This document shows, piece by piece, positions 49,646 to 60,256 of a DNA stretch of 64,000 nucleotides; position 1 is the stretch's first letter; each line of letters opens with the position of its first letter. The notes beneath the pieces were generated by a model. That model was given only the letters and a program-made list of their open reading frames with translations. It made no database searches and was not told the origin of the DNA. Source of the DNA: Serinus canaria (taxonomy: Eukaryota > Chordata > Aves > Passeriformes > Fringillidae); assembly GCF_022539315.1 (NCBI RefSeq), contig NC_066334.1:1612001-1676000 (forward strand). The letters run 5' to 3'. Both the position numbers and the translations under genes were made by a program.

Positions 49646-50115
49646 GGAAAACTCAAAAAAGAGGGAAATTGGGAATAAAGAAAGGGAAGTTCCAAAAATA
49701 ATGGGGAAATTTCCGGAAAAACAAGGAATAAAAAGGGGGGGGGGGAATTAGGGAGGGGGAAAAAGGGGAATTCCTTAAATAAATGGGAAAATTTAAATAA
49801 AAAGGGGAAAAAAGGGGGAAAATTGGAAAGATATAAAGGGAAATTCAAAAATAATTGGAAATTTTTAAAAATAAGGAGCAAAAGGGGAAATTGGGAAAAA
49901 AGGGGGGGAATTGGGAAAATAAAGGGAAAATCTAAAAATAATGGGGAAATTAAAAACAGTTTGGGAGAAAGGGGGGGGAATGGGAAAAAAATAAAGGGAA
50001 ATTCTATAAATAATGGGGAAATCTGGAAAAAAAAATAGGGAGAACAGGGGAGAGGGATTGGAAAAAAAAATAATGGGAGATTCCAAAAACAATGGGAAAG
50101 CTGCAAAATTTAAGG
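49646..50115. repeat. A/G-rich low-complexity tract
   Basis: Irregular GGGGAAATT and AAAATAATGGG text, A-rich with G runs up to nine, no regular period. Confidence 0.9.
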
Positions 50116-51494
50116 GAAAAGTTGAAAATTCAAATGGAAACTGCCCAAAGCAGCTGCTTCCTGCAGGGAAACTCCTCTTTTGTGGCTCCTTGGGGAGGAT
50201 TTGCAGCTCCTGCTGAGGCCAAAGCTGGGCTTAAACCCAGCCTAGGCCGGGCCTGACTCCCTGTCCCCAGCTCCCCTGCCAGACTCCTCTCCTTTGTTTT
50301 CTTTGGAAAAGGTTGGAGTTCAAAGGGTTTGGGGGCAGCTCCAGCATCCCAAAAACCTCCGGATTATAAAAATCTCCCCGTGATGGAAACCTCAGCATCC
50401 CAAAAACCCCCTGGGATGAAGAAAAGCGGGAAAACGCAGAATTCCCGGGGGATAAATGGATTTTTCTCATTTTCCCTCCTCTTGCAGAGCAGAATTTGCC
50501 ATGTTTTCCTGGAATTAAGGGCTCAGCAGAGCCTGGATTTTCCTGGACACATCCAGAGGGGATTTTTTTCCCCTTTTTCCCAGACTGGCTCCGACTCCTG
50601 GGTGCAAATGTGAGAAAAACGGGAACAAATCGGTCACGGTGTAAAACGAGGAGTGGGATTCCCTCCCTCGGCTCTTCCCTCCTCCCCACGTGGCTCCAAC
50701 CTCCCAGATCCATCCCAAATCCAGGCATTTATTCCTTTTTAATCACCGTGGAGATGTCTAAGTGCTTCTCTGGCTGGGATTCAGGGGGAATGTTGAGCTC
50801 TTGTGGGGCTTTTGGGAATCTGCAGGAGGGGTTTTTATCCTTGGATGAGGAACAGGAGCACCGAGGATGGGGGAGATCCAGGGAGGATCTCAAGGGAGTC
50901 CTGGAGAAGGAGAGTCCTTGGAATGAGGAAATCCAGGGCAGGAATATTTGAATTATACATCGAGATTTAAATATGGATGGGAATAAATCCAGTGGGAAAT
51001 GGAAGAGGAAGGAAAGGGGGAAAAAACCAAAGATTTTTAGGGATGGGAGACCCCCTCCCCCCCAGGTACCCAACACATCCCAAAATTCCTCCTTTTCTCC
51101 CAATCCATTGGGATTTTAGCTCCATCTTGGAGCCTTCAAAAAGAGAAATTCCTTTTTTGCCATCATTTTCTCATATTCCTTTTCCCCATTATTTTCAGCT
51201 TTTCCTTTTCTCCCTTTCCCCGCAAGGTCCCGGTTCCCAAATTTCCCAGAAAAGGTGGGGAGAAGGCCCAGGAGCTGTTCCCAAATGAAGGGACAACACA
51301 GAGGGAAAAACCTCCCACAGAAGGGTTAATCCAGCCGAGGAAGGGAGAAGGGAATAAAAACCCACTGGAGCCATTCCATCCCCTCCCTCCCGGCGGATAA
51401 ATGCGGGAAAATTACCCGGAGCAGCTCCGTGACCCCGAGTTATTTCCAGGCAATTTCGGGGGATAACGGTGACTTATGGACAAGAACAAGGAAG
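50116..51494. other. Intergenic, unique sequence
   Basis: No gene recognised. Confidence 0.55.
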
Positions 51495-51630
51495 GGCAAA
51501 CAATCCCGGATCCTGGATCTTGAGTTCTGGATCTCAAGTCCTGGATCTTGGATCTTAGGTCCTGGATCCTGGATCCTGGATCTTAGATCTTGGATCTTGG
51601 TGCTCAAATTTTGGATCCTGGATCCTGGCA
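51495..51630. repeat. (GGATCCT)-type short tandem repeat
   Basis: Irregular 7-15-bp units of TCCTGGATCTTGGATCTTAG. Confidence 0.92.
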
Positions 51631-52084
51631 GGACATGGAGGAGCTGCTGGGCCTGGAGCTGAGCCGCTCCTTCCACAGGGAATTCCAGCCCTCTGGAATG
51701 ATTCCCTCTGTTTAGAAACCTGGTAGAAAAACTGAGCCTGGGCTGTGGAAGGGGGAATTGCCGGAATTTGAGGGGTTTGGAGCACTGGGAATGTGTTCCC
51801 ATGGATTGATGCTCCGCCCAGCATTCCCTGAGCGTTCCTCAGCCCAATTCCCACTTTCCATAAAAATCAGCATTTATTTCAAATCCTTTTTCCTGCAGAA
51901 TTGAAGATATCAGGGATTTTATTTTTTTCCCATGGAAAACTCCACTGTACCCATGCCCAAGGGAATGGGACAGGGAATAGGGGAAGCCAAGAAAAGCCTG
52001 GAATTTTGGAGCTCTGCCCCCTCCCTTCTCCTGCTTCCTCCAAGTCCCCCACGGGGCCTCTCCTTTGGATGCTGGAATTCCCTC
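51631..52084. other. Intergenic, unique sequence
   Basis: Nothing recognised. Confidence 0.55.
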
Positions 52085-52270
52085 ATCTCCCTATCCGAAG
52101 AATAATTTAATTAACTTGGAGAAATGTAATTAATTTTAATTGTGGGCGATAATTCATTGTTTCATGGGATATTAATAATTATATTTGGGAAATCCAAGTG
52201 CCTGGGAAGTGCCCTGGAACGTCCTAATTAACGGCTCGGATGGGAAGCGTTTAATTGGAAACGTTGGGAA
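52085..52270. promoter_or_regulatory. AT-rich block with homeodomain-type TAATTA sites
   Basis: Repeat-free and much more AT-rich than its surroundings. TAATTA is at 52108-52113, 52127-52132 and 52225-52230, with further AATAATTA text near 52175. Such blocks in avian intergenic DNA are often conserved enhancers; conservation has not been tested here. Confidence 0.35.
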
Positions 52271-52769
52271 ATTGGTTCTGTTCCCCGGGGCCGGAATCCG
52301 TGACCCGAGGACATGGGAAAGGAGGGAGGCAGACTGGGGCTCTCCCGCTGCTTCCCAAATCCCAAATCCCAAATCCACCTGGGCTGGGTAATGACACACC
52401 CGGGCATTCATTTTTCCCAGGATTTTTGGCTCCCAGCCCACTGCCCCCTGGGAATTTTGCAGGTGGGAAATGCTCTTTTTCCATGTTTTCTGCTGTTCTC
52501 GTGGCCGTCTCGAGTACCTGAATATCCCATTTCCATCAAGGAATTACAGCCTTGGAATTTCCAGCAGCACAGAAAGCCGGGAAAGGACCCCCCGTGGAAG
52601 TGTTTGCGTTCCTGGAGTGGGATCGGCCCCGGGAAGGATTTGTCCTCTAATTGCTCCATCTGTGCCTCGGGGAGATGGGATCCCAGCCCGGCCTTGGCTC
52701 TGGTTTTCCCGTTTCTCCTTCATTTTTCACCTGCCTGGGAGGAAAACTTGGCAATTTCAGGTCCTGATG
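52271..52769. other. Intergenic, unique sequence
   Basis: Nothing recognised. Confidence 0.55.
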
Positions 52770-53425
52770 TCTCCCTGATCCAGGACTGGGATGTTCAACC
52801 CCCCCAAATCCTGGTGTCCTTTAATCCAGGACTTGGATTCTGGGACAACTCCAGATCCCGGTATTCCCCCAGGCCAGGACTGGGATGCTCGGAGCCCCCC
52901 TGATCCCACTGTCCCCACAATTCAGGACTTGGGTGTTTGGACAACCCAGATTCCAGAATCCCCCCCCAAGGCCAGGATTTCGATGCTCGGAGACTCCGGA
53001 TCCAATGTTCCCCTAAATCCCAATGTTCCCTCAAATCCCAATGTTCCTTCAAATCCCAATGTCCCCCCAGCCCAGGACTTGGGTGCTCAGATCCCTCAAT
53101 CCCAAAGTTCCCCCCCAATTCCAGGACAAGGATGCTCAGACCCCCATGTCCCAATGTTCCCCCTAAATCCCAATGTCCCCACAATCCAGGACCTGGATTT
53201 TTGGACGACCCGGGATCCCAGTATCCTCCCCCCCAGTTCAGGATTTTGATGTTCAGACCCGCCCCCCCACCAGGTCCCAGTGTCCCCCCAAATCCCAGTG
53301 TCCCCCCAAATCCCAGTGTCCCCCCATCCCAGGACATGACAGCTCAGACTCCCCAATCCAAATTTTCCCCCCAGGAACTTTTTCCCCAGTTTTCCCAGGA
53401 CATGGATGCTCAGACCTAAATGTCT
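52770..53425. repeat. Imperfect 20-60-bp minisatellite (CCAGGACTTGGATG / CCCAATGTTCCCCC)
   Basis: Mixed units of CCAGGACTTGGGTGCTCAGA, CCCCCAAATCCCAATGTTCC and relatives; local sub-arrays with 18-20-bp period at 53010-53070 and 53275-53330. Confidence 0.9.
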
Positions 53426-54049
53426 GAATTTTGGTGGCTCCACCTGCTGGAAGAGGCTCATGGACAGCTCCCAGATCCTCATCCCTGAGCAGGAGGGGTG
53501 GGAATGGTCCAAATCCGTGGAATACTGCAGGGATGGGGTTAAGGAAGGGGGAAAACCCCTTAAAATCCGATGACACTGAAATAATGAAGGGGATTTTTTC
53601 CTTAGGGAATGGGAGGAAACTGAGAGCAGCTGGACACGGAAAGGACTCGAGCCTTGTCCTCAAGCTCCTTGAGGAATTCCAATGTCTGCGGTGGGGATTG
53701 ATGGATCCTCCGGCATCCAGACGGGCTGAGTGATGCAGGACCAGCCAGCGGCTCCCAACCCTTGGGAATTCATCAAGGAAATCTGGGAATTGCTCCATAA
53801 ACTCTTGGAGCCTGCAATAAAAAAAATTAAACCCTGACGGCTCTGCTGTGTGAACACGGCCAAGGAAACTGGGATTGGGAATGGGGAGGGGGAAATGATC
53901 CCACAATGCTTTTGTTTCCCTGGCTTTTCCCAGAAAACAGCACCAAGAAACCCGGGAAAGGAGCGACGCCTTCCAGCCACATTCCAGACTCGTCCAAGGA
54001 GCCGTGGCTCCGTCTCCCGCAGGAGAAGGGCGAGGGGGGTTTATTTTAA
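53426..54049. other. Intergenic, unique sequence
   Basis: Nothing recognised. Confidence 0.55.
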
Positions 54050-54350
54050 ATCCCTTTCCTGCCCTAATCCATGTGACGCTAATCAGGGATCCGGCCCCTC
54101 GGGAATCAATGATTAATGGAGTTAAATTTAGCGGGAGCTTGCCGGAGTAAAATTAGGCGCCATGCATAAAACATCACAGCTCCTCGTTAGCACGGCTAAT
54201 TACGCTAATGGGGGGCGCTCACGCGGGCCTGGAATTAGGGATGGACCTCCCGACCTCCTCCCAGCTGCCCAAATCCTGGTGGAGCTGGGAAAGAGCCTGG
54301 CCTGGAGCCTTAATGAGAAGGTAATTAGCACACAATTAACGCTCAAGGGT
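54050..54350. promoter_or_regulatory. Repeat-free block rich in ATTA/TAATTA motifs, candidate enhancer
   Basis: Roughly 300 bp without the repeat text typical of this region. It contains ATCAATGATTAATGG (about 54103-54118), ATGCATAAAACATCACAG (about 54162-54180), TAATTA at 54197-54202 and 54322-54327, and CAATTAACGC near 54334. It is followed within 55 bp by an array of five GC boxes. It reads like a developmental enhancer, but this is inference from composition only. Confidence 0.4.
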
Positions 54351-54402
54351 GAGGGTGAAGGGGGGCTTGGACATCCGGAGGTCCAGGGTGTCCTGGGATG
54401 GG

Positions 54403-54498
54403 TTTGTCCCGCCCCCAGGGCTTTGTCCCGCCCCCAGGGCTTTGTCCCGCCCCCATGGGTTTGTCCCGCCCCCAGGAGTTTGTCCCGCCCCCGGGGCC
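54403..54498. repeat. 19-bp repeat of GC boxes, 5 copies
   Basis: TTTGTCCCGCCCCCAGGGC at 54403, 54422, 54441, 54460 and 54479. Each copy contains CCCGCCCCC, a consensus Sp1/KLF-type GC box, so five boxes lie at a constant 19-bp interval. Confidence 0.95.
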
Positions 54499-54795
54499 CC
54501 CCGGGGCCCAACATTCCCAAGGGCTGGGAGGAGGGTTTGGTGCAGCACATGGCCCCGTATCCCGATGGGGGGTTGGGATTGACATCCTTGGGGGTTCCTC
54601 CACTGTGGGTTTGCCATGGGGTCAGGCACCGTGAAGGGCTGGGGTCTGGTCATGGATCCAGCATTCCCAAGGATTGGGATGAGGGTTTGTTGCGGCACAT
54701 GGCTCCTTATCCCAATGGGATACTTGGGATCAGCGTCACTATGGGTTTGCCATGGGGCCACCATCATCCTGGGTTGGCTTTGGCCAGTGGCACGG
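54499..54795. other. Intergenic, two-copy repeat region
   Basis: Two related units of about 120-140 bp (GGGTTTGGTGCAGCACATGG at about 54532 and GGGTTTGTTGCGGCACATGG at about 54683), both followed by CTTATCCC/CGTATCCC and GGGTTTGCCATGGGG. Confidence 0.75.
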
Positions 54796-55880
54796 CCATG
54801 ATTCCAACATCTCCTTCCACCATGGCCGTAATTCCAACCTCCCCTTCCAGAGTGGCCATCATTCCAACATCCATTATTCCACCATGGCCGTAATTCCAAC
54901 CTCCCCTTCCAGAGTGGCCATCATTCCAACATCCGTCATTCCACCATGGCCATCATTCCAACATCCCCTTCCACCATGGCCATCATTCCAACACCCATAG
55001 CTCCAACATCCCATTCCACCGTGTCCATCATTCCAATAGCCATCATTCCAACATGGCCCCAATTCCAACATGGCCACCAATGCAACATGGCCACCATTCC
55101 ATCATTCACCATTCCAACATGGCCACCAGTCTACCATGGCCACCATTCCACCGTGGCCACCATTCCAATACCCATCATCCCAACATCCACCAACATTCAT
55201 CATGCCAACATGGCCACCATTCCACCACGGCCATCATTCCAACACCCACCATTCCACATGGCCAACATTCCAACACCCACCATTCCAACATTCATCATGC
55301 CAACATGGCCACCATTCCACCACGGCCATCATTCCAACACCCACCATTCCACCATGGCCAACATTCCAACACTCACCATTCCACCATGGCCAACATTCCA
55401 ACACCCACCATTCCAACATTCGTCATTCCAACACCCACCATTCCACCATGGCCAACATTCCAACACTCACCATTCCACCATGGCCAACATTCCAACACTC
55501 ACCATTCCACCATGCAACATTCCAACACCCACCATTCCACCATGGCCAACATTCCAACAGCCACCATTCCAACATGGCCAACATTCCAACACCCACCATT
55601 CCAACATTCATCATGCCAACATGGCCATCATTCCACCACGGCCATCATTCCAACACCCACCATTCCACCACGGCCAACATTCCAACAGCCACCATTCCAA
55701 CATGGCCAACATTCCAACGGCCACCATTCCAACATGGCCAACATTCCAACAGCCACCATTCCAACACGGCCAACATTCCAACGGCCACCATTCCAACATG
55801 GCCAACATTCCAACAGCCACCATTCCAACATCCCCTTCCAGTGTGGCCACCATCCCAACATCCTCCATTCCAACACCCCT
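54796..55880. repeat. 1.1-kb minisatellite of CCACCATTCCAACATGGCC units
   Basis: About 55-60 units of 15-23 bp assembled from ATTCCAACA, CCACCATTCCA and CATGGCC in variable order, with local higher-order blocks. All three plus-strand frames remain open for more than 340 codons because stop codons cannot form from the unit; this is not a gene. Confidence 0.97.
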
Positions 55881-56414
55881 TTCCAGCCCCACCATCGCCG
55901 TTTCCTCAGCCCAGCTTCCCAAAATCCCCGGAATCCCTCAGCTCCGGGCCTTGCTGCTTCCCCATCACCTCCCACACTCCTGGTCACTCACCAGCTCCAA
56001 GGGAAGCGATTCCAGAGCCCAAATCCAGCAGGAGGAGGAGGGGGAAGGCGAAGCCGTCAGCGTTTCCCAACGGTTCCTCCAAACCCAGTGAACACAAATC
56101 CGGCTGTAATTAATCCCATTATCTTGGGAAGAGGGAGCCGGGAGCGCTGAGAGGGCTGTCAAAAACCAGGAATCCGGCCGGGATAAGCCTCTGGGGGAGT
56201 TTAAGCTTGGACAGGCACCAGCTCTAAGCTGGTTTTGGGGGAGATGGGAGTGACAGGGAAATAAAGACGGGAGGACTCCAGCCTGGAGCAGGAAAATCCA
56301 GGAATGATTAATCCACCGCCCTTTTCCTTAAGGAACGAGACAAAAACAACCCAAAAAGGCCTCAGCAGCAGCTCCACTGCATCCCGGCAAAGCCCAAGCC
56401 AGCGGGTGGGAGCG
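55881..56414. other. Intergenic, unique sequence
   Basis: Nothing recognised. Confidence 0.55.
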
Positions 56415-56545
56415 GGACGGAATGTGGGATAGCCAGTGGAATTAGGGATGGCCGATGGAATGCGGGATAGCCAATGGAATGTGGGATAGCCAGTGGAATT
56501 AGGGATGTCCGATGGAATGAGGATGTCCAATGGAACGTGGGATGT
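56415..56545. repeat. about 19-bp imperfect repeat
   Basis: Seven to eight units of GGAATGTGGGATAGCCAGT and GGGATGTCCGATGGAAT. Confidence 0.85.
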
Positions 56546-56854
56546 CCGCGTGTCTCCCACCCAAGGATCCTCATCCTGCCCCGTGGAGCTGCTCCACATC
56601 CAAAAGATCCTTCAGGAGAGGCATTTTGGGGCAGGAAAGGCTTTTCCAGCGAGCCTGGGGGACGAGGTTGGATTCCAGGGCCGGAGCAGGATCTGGAATG
56701 TTCCCAGCTCCCTCAGCTTCTCCCCTTGGCACCCTTTGCTGGCAGAGCCCAATTCCCAGGAAGAGCAGGGAACAATGATCCCTGATTGAGGCAGCTGCCT
56801 CGGATCCGGAAACTTGGAAAACTCTTCCCAGCAGCTCCAGATCCCAGGAACAAA

Positions 56855-57210
56855 ACCTGGAGCATTCCATGTCCATCATTTCCATTCTCAGTTCCCACCA
56901 CACCTGGAGCATTCCATGTCCATCTTTTCCATCCCCAGTTCTCACCAGCACACCTGGAATGTTCCATGTCCGTCTTTTCCATTCTCAGTTCCCACCACAC
57001 CTGGAGCATTCCATGTCCATCTTTTCCATTCTCAGTTCCCACCAGCACACCTGGAATATTCCATGTCCATCTTTCCCATCCCCAGTCCCCACCAGCACAC
57101 CTGGAATGTTCCATGTCCGTCTTTTCATTCCCAGTTCCCACCAGCACACCTGGAATGTTCCATGTACGCCATCTTTTCCATTCCCAGTTCCCACCAGCTC
57201 ACAGATGGAG
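56855..57210. repeat. about 50-bp minisatellite, 7 copies
   Basis: ACCTGGAGCATTCCATGTCC occurs seven times between 56857 and 57165, each followed by ATCTTTTCCATTCTCAGTTC and CCACCAGCAC. On the minus strand TTCTCAG/TTCCCAG would read as GAGAA, so there is no spurious acceptor on the strand used by the flanking genes. Confidence 0.93.
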
Positions 57211-57404
57211 CCAGAGAGGAGTTCACATGGAAGTGCTTCCTTGGGAAGAGCAGCCAAGAGGAAAACCCTTGGAATTTCCTCTGCATCCCAGGAGAGCACG
57301 GAGAGCTGGGGTGAGTTGGGATGAGTGGGACAGGGACCTCCTCAGCAGGGACTGGAAAACTTGGGAAGGGCAAATCCTGCTCAAGGAAGGGAAAAACTCA
57401 TCCG

Positions 57405-58045
57405 AGGGCAAAATACTCCTGGATTTCTCCTCTGAAATTGCCTCTGTTCCCTAGGAACCCATGCTGGAAATCCTGGGAAGGTTTTCCAAACGGGATGAGC
57501 CCCCATGAGTCTCAGACACTCCGGCTTCCAACCTGTCCTTCTATGGAAGCTACAGAAGTTCTTCCACAGCCCATTCTGGGGGTGAAATATTCCTGGATTT
57601 CTCCCCTAAAATTGGCTCTGCTCCCTATTTACCCATATTAGAAATCCAGGGAAAGTTTTCCAAAGGGGATGAGCCCCCACAAGTTGCAGATTCCAGCCCC
57701 TCCTAGCATGGAAGGCAGGGAAGCTCTGCCCACCTTGGGGGGTGAAATATTTCCGGATTTCCCTTCTCAAATTGGCTTTGCTTCCTGTGAATCTACACTG
57801 GAAATCCTGGGAAGGCTTTCCAAAGGGGATGAGCCTCCACAAGTCATGGACATTCCAACCTCTCCATGCACGGGAAGTATGGAATTATCCCTCCTTGCAT
57901 GGAATACCTAAAAGCTCTGCCCCCCTTGGGGGTGAAATATTCCTGGATTTCTCCCCTAGAATTGGCTCTGCTCTCTATCTACCCACACTGAAATCCTGGG
58001 AAGTTTTTCCAAACGGGATGAGCCCTCACGAGTCCCATTTCCAAG
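57405..58045. repeat. about 160-190-bp tandem repeat, 4 copies
   Basis: GGTGAAATATTCCTGGATTT-type sequence at about 57409, 57580, 57741 and 57931. Each is followed by AAATTGGCTCTGCTCCCTA, GAAATCCTGGGAAG, TTTTCCAAACGGGATGAGCC and a divergent tail. Confidence 0.92.
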
Positions 58046-58559
58046 CCCTCATTCCCTGGGATTCCGCTGCCGCCTGCAGAGCTCGTCAATCAGCCCCGAG
58101 TGCAGCCAACGCTGATTATTTTTAGCCGGGGCTGCTGCGGTGTTTGTGCGCAGGAATCAGACCATGAAATCCCTGGATCCGGAGCATTCCCAGCTCTCTG
58201 GCGCCCGGAGCAGCTGAGCCGTGCCGGGGTGAGGCATTAAGAGCCTCCGAGTGTCACTCGGTGCCACCTGATGTCCCCAAGGCGGGCGGCGCAGCCGGTG
58301 TCCAACACGGGACCCCCGGGGCAGGCGGGAGCGGGGCCTGCCCTAGAACCAACCCCTGACCCGAATTCCCAGCCTGGAATGGGAAATGTGGGAAAAGCAG
58401 CGCTGGCCTCGGACAATCAGCTCAGAGAGAGCGGGAGCAGCAAATCCGCTTTTCTTGGGGATCGTTCCGGCCCCTGGAGCTGGATCGGCCCCGCGGGGGC
58501 TGCGGCCACTCCGTGGATTCCATGGATGTAGTGAGGGCTGGGACAAGGAGAGGGGAATG
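58046..58559. other. Intergenic, CpG-rich unique sequence
   Basis: No gene recognised. CpG density is raised at about 58060-58350. Confidence 0.5.
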
Positions 58560-58870
58560 TCCTCCCGCAATGAGGGGGTTGGGATGAGGATGGAATATCC
58601 CTGAGGGGGTTGGGATGAGGATGGAGGGAATATCCCTGAGGGGGTTGGGATGAGGATGGAATATCCCTGAGAGGGTTGGGATGAGGATGGAATATCCCTG
58701 AGAGGGTTGGGATGTGGAGGGAATATCCCTGACGGGGTTGGGATGTGGAGGGAATATCCCTGAGAGGGTTGGGATGTGGAGGGAATGTCCCTGACGGGGT
58801 TGGGATGAGGATGGAGGGGATGAGGATGGAATATCCCTGAGGGGGTTGAGATGAGGAGGGAATATCCACC
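58560..58870. repeat. about 30-bp minisatellite, 10-11 copies
   Basis: GGTTGGGATGAGGATGG followed by AATATCCCTGAG; variants carry ATGTGGAGGG or TGACGGGG. Confidence 0.95.
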
Positions 58871-59126
58871 AGCAGCTCCCATTCCAGGGCTCAGGAATAT
58901 CCATCCCATCACTAGGATGCTCCCCATGGAATTCCTGTTACAGGCAGGAATGGATCCAGTCCTGGGATGAGTTCCCAACTCCCTGGGCTGGGATTTTTCC
59001 AGCGCCCAGGTGTAAGTAGAGGAACAAGGGATGGATTTTTCCCTCCATCCCACCCCATTCCCAGTGGGAAAAGAGGAAGTTTTGGGGTTTTTTTCCTGAT
59101 TTTTAGAATGGGCAGCTCCAGGAAGG

Positions 59127-59255
59127 GTGCATTAGAATTCCAGGATGGGTTGGAATCATCTGGAAGCTCATCCCATTCCACTGGAAACCTGCATTCCCAG
59201 GCTGCTTCAAGCCCCATCCTGGAGCATTCCCAGGAAAGCAGAACCCTTGGAATGC
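59127..59255 (-). mobile_element. Probable CR1 LINE 3'-end fragment
   Basis: The plus strand reads AATTCCAGGATGGGTTGGAA, TCATCTGGAAGCTCATCCC, GGCTGCTTCAAGCCCCATCC and TGGAGCATTCCCAGG, resembling a minus-strand CR1 terminus. It lies just beyond the ARHGEF10L polyadenylation site. Confidence 0.6.
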
Positions 59256-59320
59256 TTCTCCCAAATCCCAGAAAAGCCCTGAAGCCATAAACCAAGGAAA
59301 CCACAGCCATTCCTATGAGA

Positions 59321-59326
59321 TTTATT
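59321..59326 (-). terminator. ARHGEF10L: ARHGEF10L polyadenylation signal AATAAA
   Basis: Canonical AATAAA on the minus strand about 440 nt after the stop codon. Within 20-40 nt it is followed by a G/T-rich stretch (TGGCTGTGGTTTCC, then TTGGTTTATGG), the expected downstream element. Confidence 0.8.
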
Positions 59327-59575
59327 TCCACGCTCCCCCTGTTTTCCTTTCCTCGGGAAGCCGAGCAGGCTCGGCTCCCAAATCCAGGGGATTTCAGTAC
59401 GGAAGATCCTCAAATTCCCAGTCGGGAACAGGAGTGGATATTGCAGCCGGAGCCGCTTTTCCGGGAGCTGCTCCTGCTCTCCCCGGCATTCCCAATATAT
59501 ACAGATTCCTTCTTTTTACAGGTAATAATTTACATCCTATTTATAATCCAGGGATTTCTATCTCTAGGGAATTCC

Positions 59576-59602
59576 CACACACACACACTCACACACACAC
59601 GC
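59576..59602. repeat. (CA)n microsatellite in ARHGEF10L 3' UTR
   Basis: CACACACACACACTCACACA, about 13 dinucleotides with one interruption. Confidence 0.95.
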
Positions 59603-59765
59603 AGGGAAACCGGGAAAACCCCGTCGCTCCCAACTCCAGATCTGCTGGAGAATCCCGCATTTTTCCCAGTTTTTTTCCTCGCAGCGGCTCAAGCGCCCAG
59701 GGCGGCGCCGCGCCCGGGAATTCGGGGGACTCCTGAGGTAGGAAATTCGGGAATTCCAGGCGGGC

Positions 59766-60256
59766 TCAGAGCGCCAGCGGGAGCTGCCAGATGAGCAGGG
59801 AGCTGTCGGCGGCTCCGGAGCGGCGCGCGGATTCCGCCCGGAAATCCCGGTACCCGCGGCCTCCGGAGACGATGGCCACGGAGGAGATTTCCTTGCGGGA
59901 AGAATCCCGGGAGCAGGGCCGGCTCCGCACCCACACGTCGGGATCGTCGGCCAGCTCGTAGATGGACCCGTCCTCCTCGGCGTGTCCCGGCGTTCCCGGC
60001 GTTCCCGGCGCCGCTTCCCGCACGGAGAGCAGCTGGCCGGGCAGGTGGGCCGTGGAGCGCAGCCGGTATTGTAACAAAATCCCTTTTTTCCGCATTTCCC
60101 GCGGCTGGAGCCCCTCCGGATCCGGGGATTTCTCCTCCTCGGCCTCGTCGGGCTCGTCCTGCTCGGCCCGGAGGGCGTCGGGCGCCAGAGTGCTCAGAGC
60201 CAGCGCCAGGAACTGCACGGGGCCGGCGTGGCCGTTCAGGGACACCATCCCCTTCC
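59766..60256 (-). CDS. ARHGEF10L: ARHGEF10L last coding exon: C-terminus
   Basis: ARHGEF10L is a guanine-nucleotide exchange factor for Rho GTPases. Its Dbl-homology catalytic region (encoded beyond the right edge) is followed by a long C-terminal beta-propeller-like region, and this exon encodes the end of the latter. The 491 nt complete a split Gly codon, then run [20 protein letters not shown], an acidic low-complexity linker (DEPDEAEEE), [40 protein letters not shown], and end [12 protein letters not shown] before a TGA at 59766-59768. The [12 protein letters not shown] and LLIWQ blocks are diagnostic and match mammalian ARHGEF10L as I recall it. The acceptor is TTTTCCAG; incoming phase 1 fits the preceding exon. 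The linker and the GTPGTPG stretch differ from mammals. Synteny with IGSF21 favours ARHGEF10L over its paralogue ARHGEF10. Confidence 0.95.

Larger units (their letters stand above)
59300..59765 (-). other. ARHGEF10L: ARHGEF10L 3' UTR
   Basis: Extends from the stop codon to about 20 nt past the AATAAA signal, about 465 nt, short for this family. It contains a TG/CA microsatellite (59576-59602), an AT-rich stretch (59495-59550) and TGTATATA on the minus strand (59496-59503), a perfect Pumilio-type motif (TGTANATA). The 3' end is inferred; longer transcripts are possible. Confidence 0.75.

Noticed and set aside
54946..56091. 381-codon histidine-rich frame
   Set aside because: Shadow of the CCACCATTCCAACATGG minisatellite, open in all three plus-strand frames.
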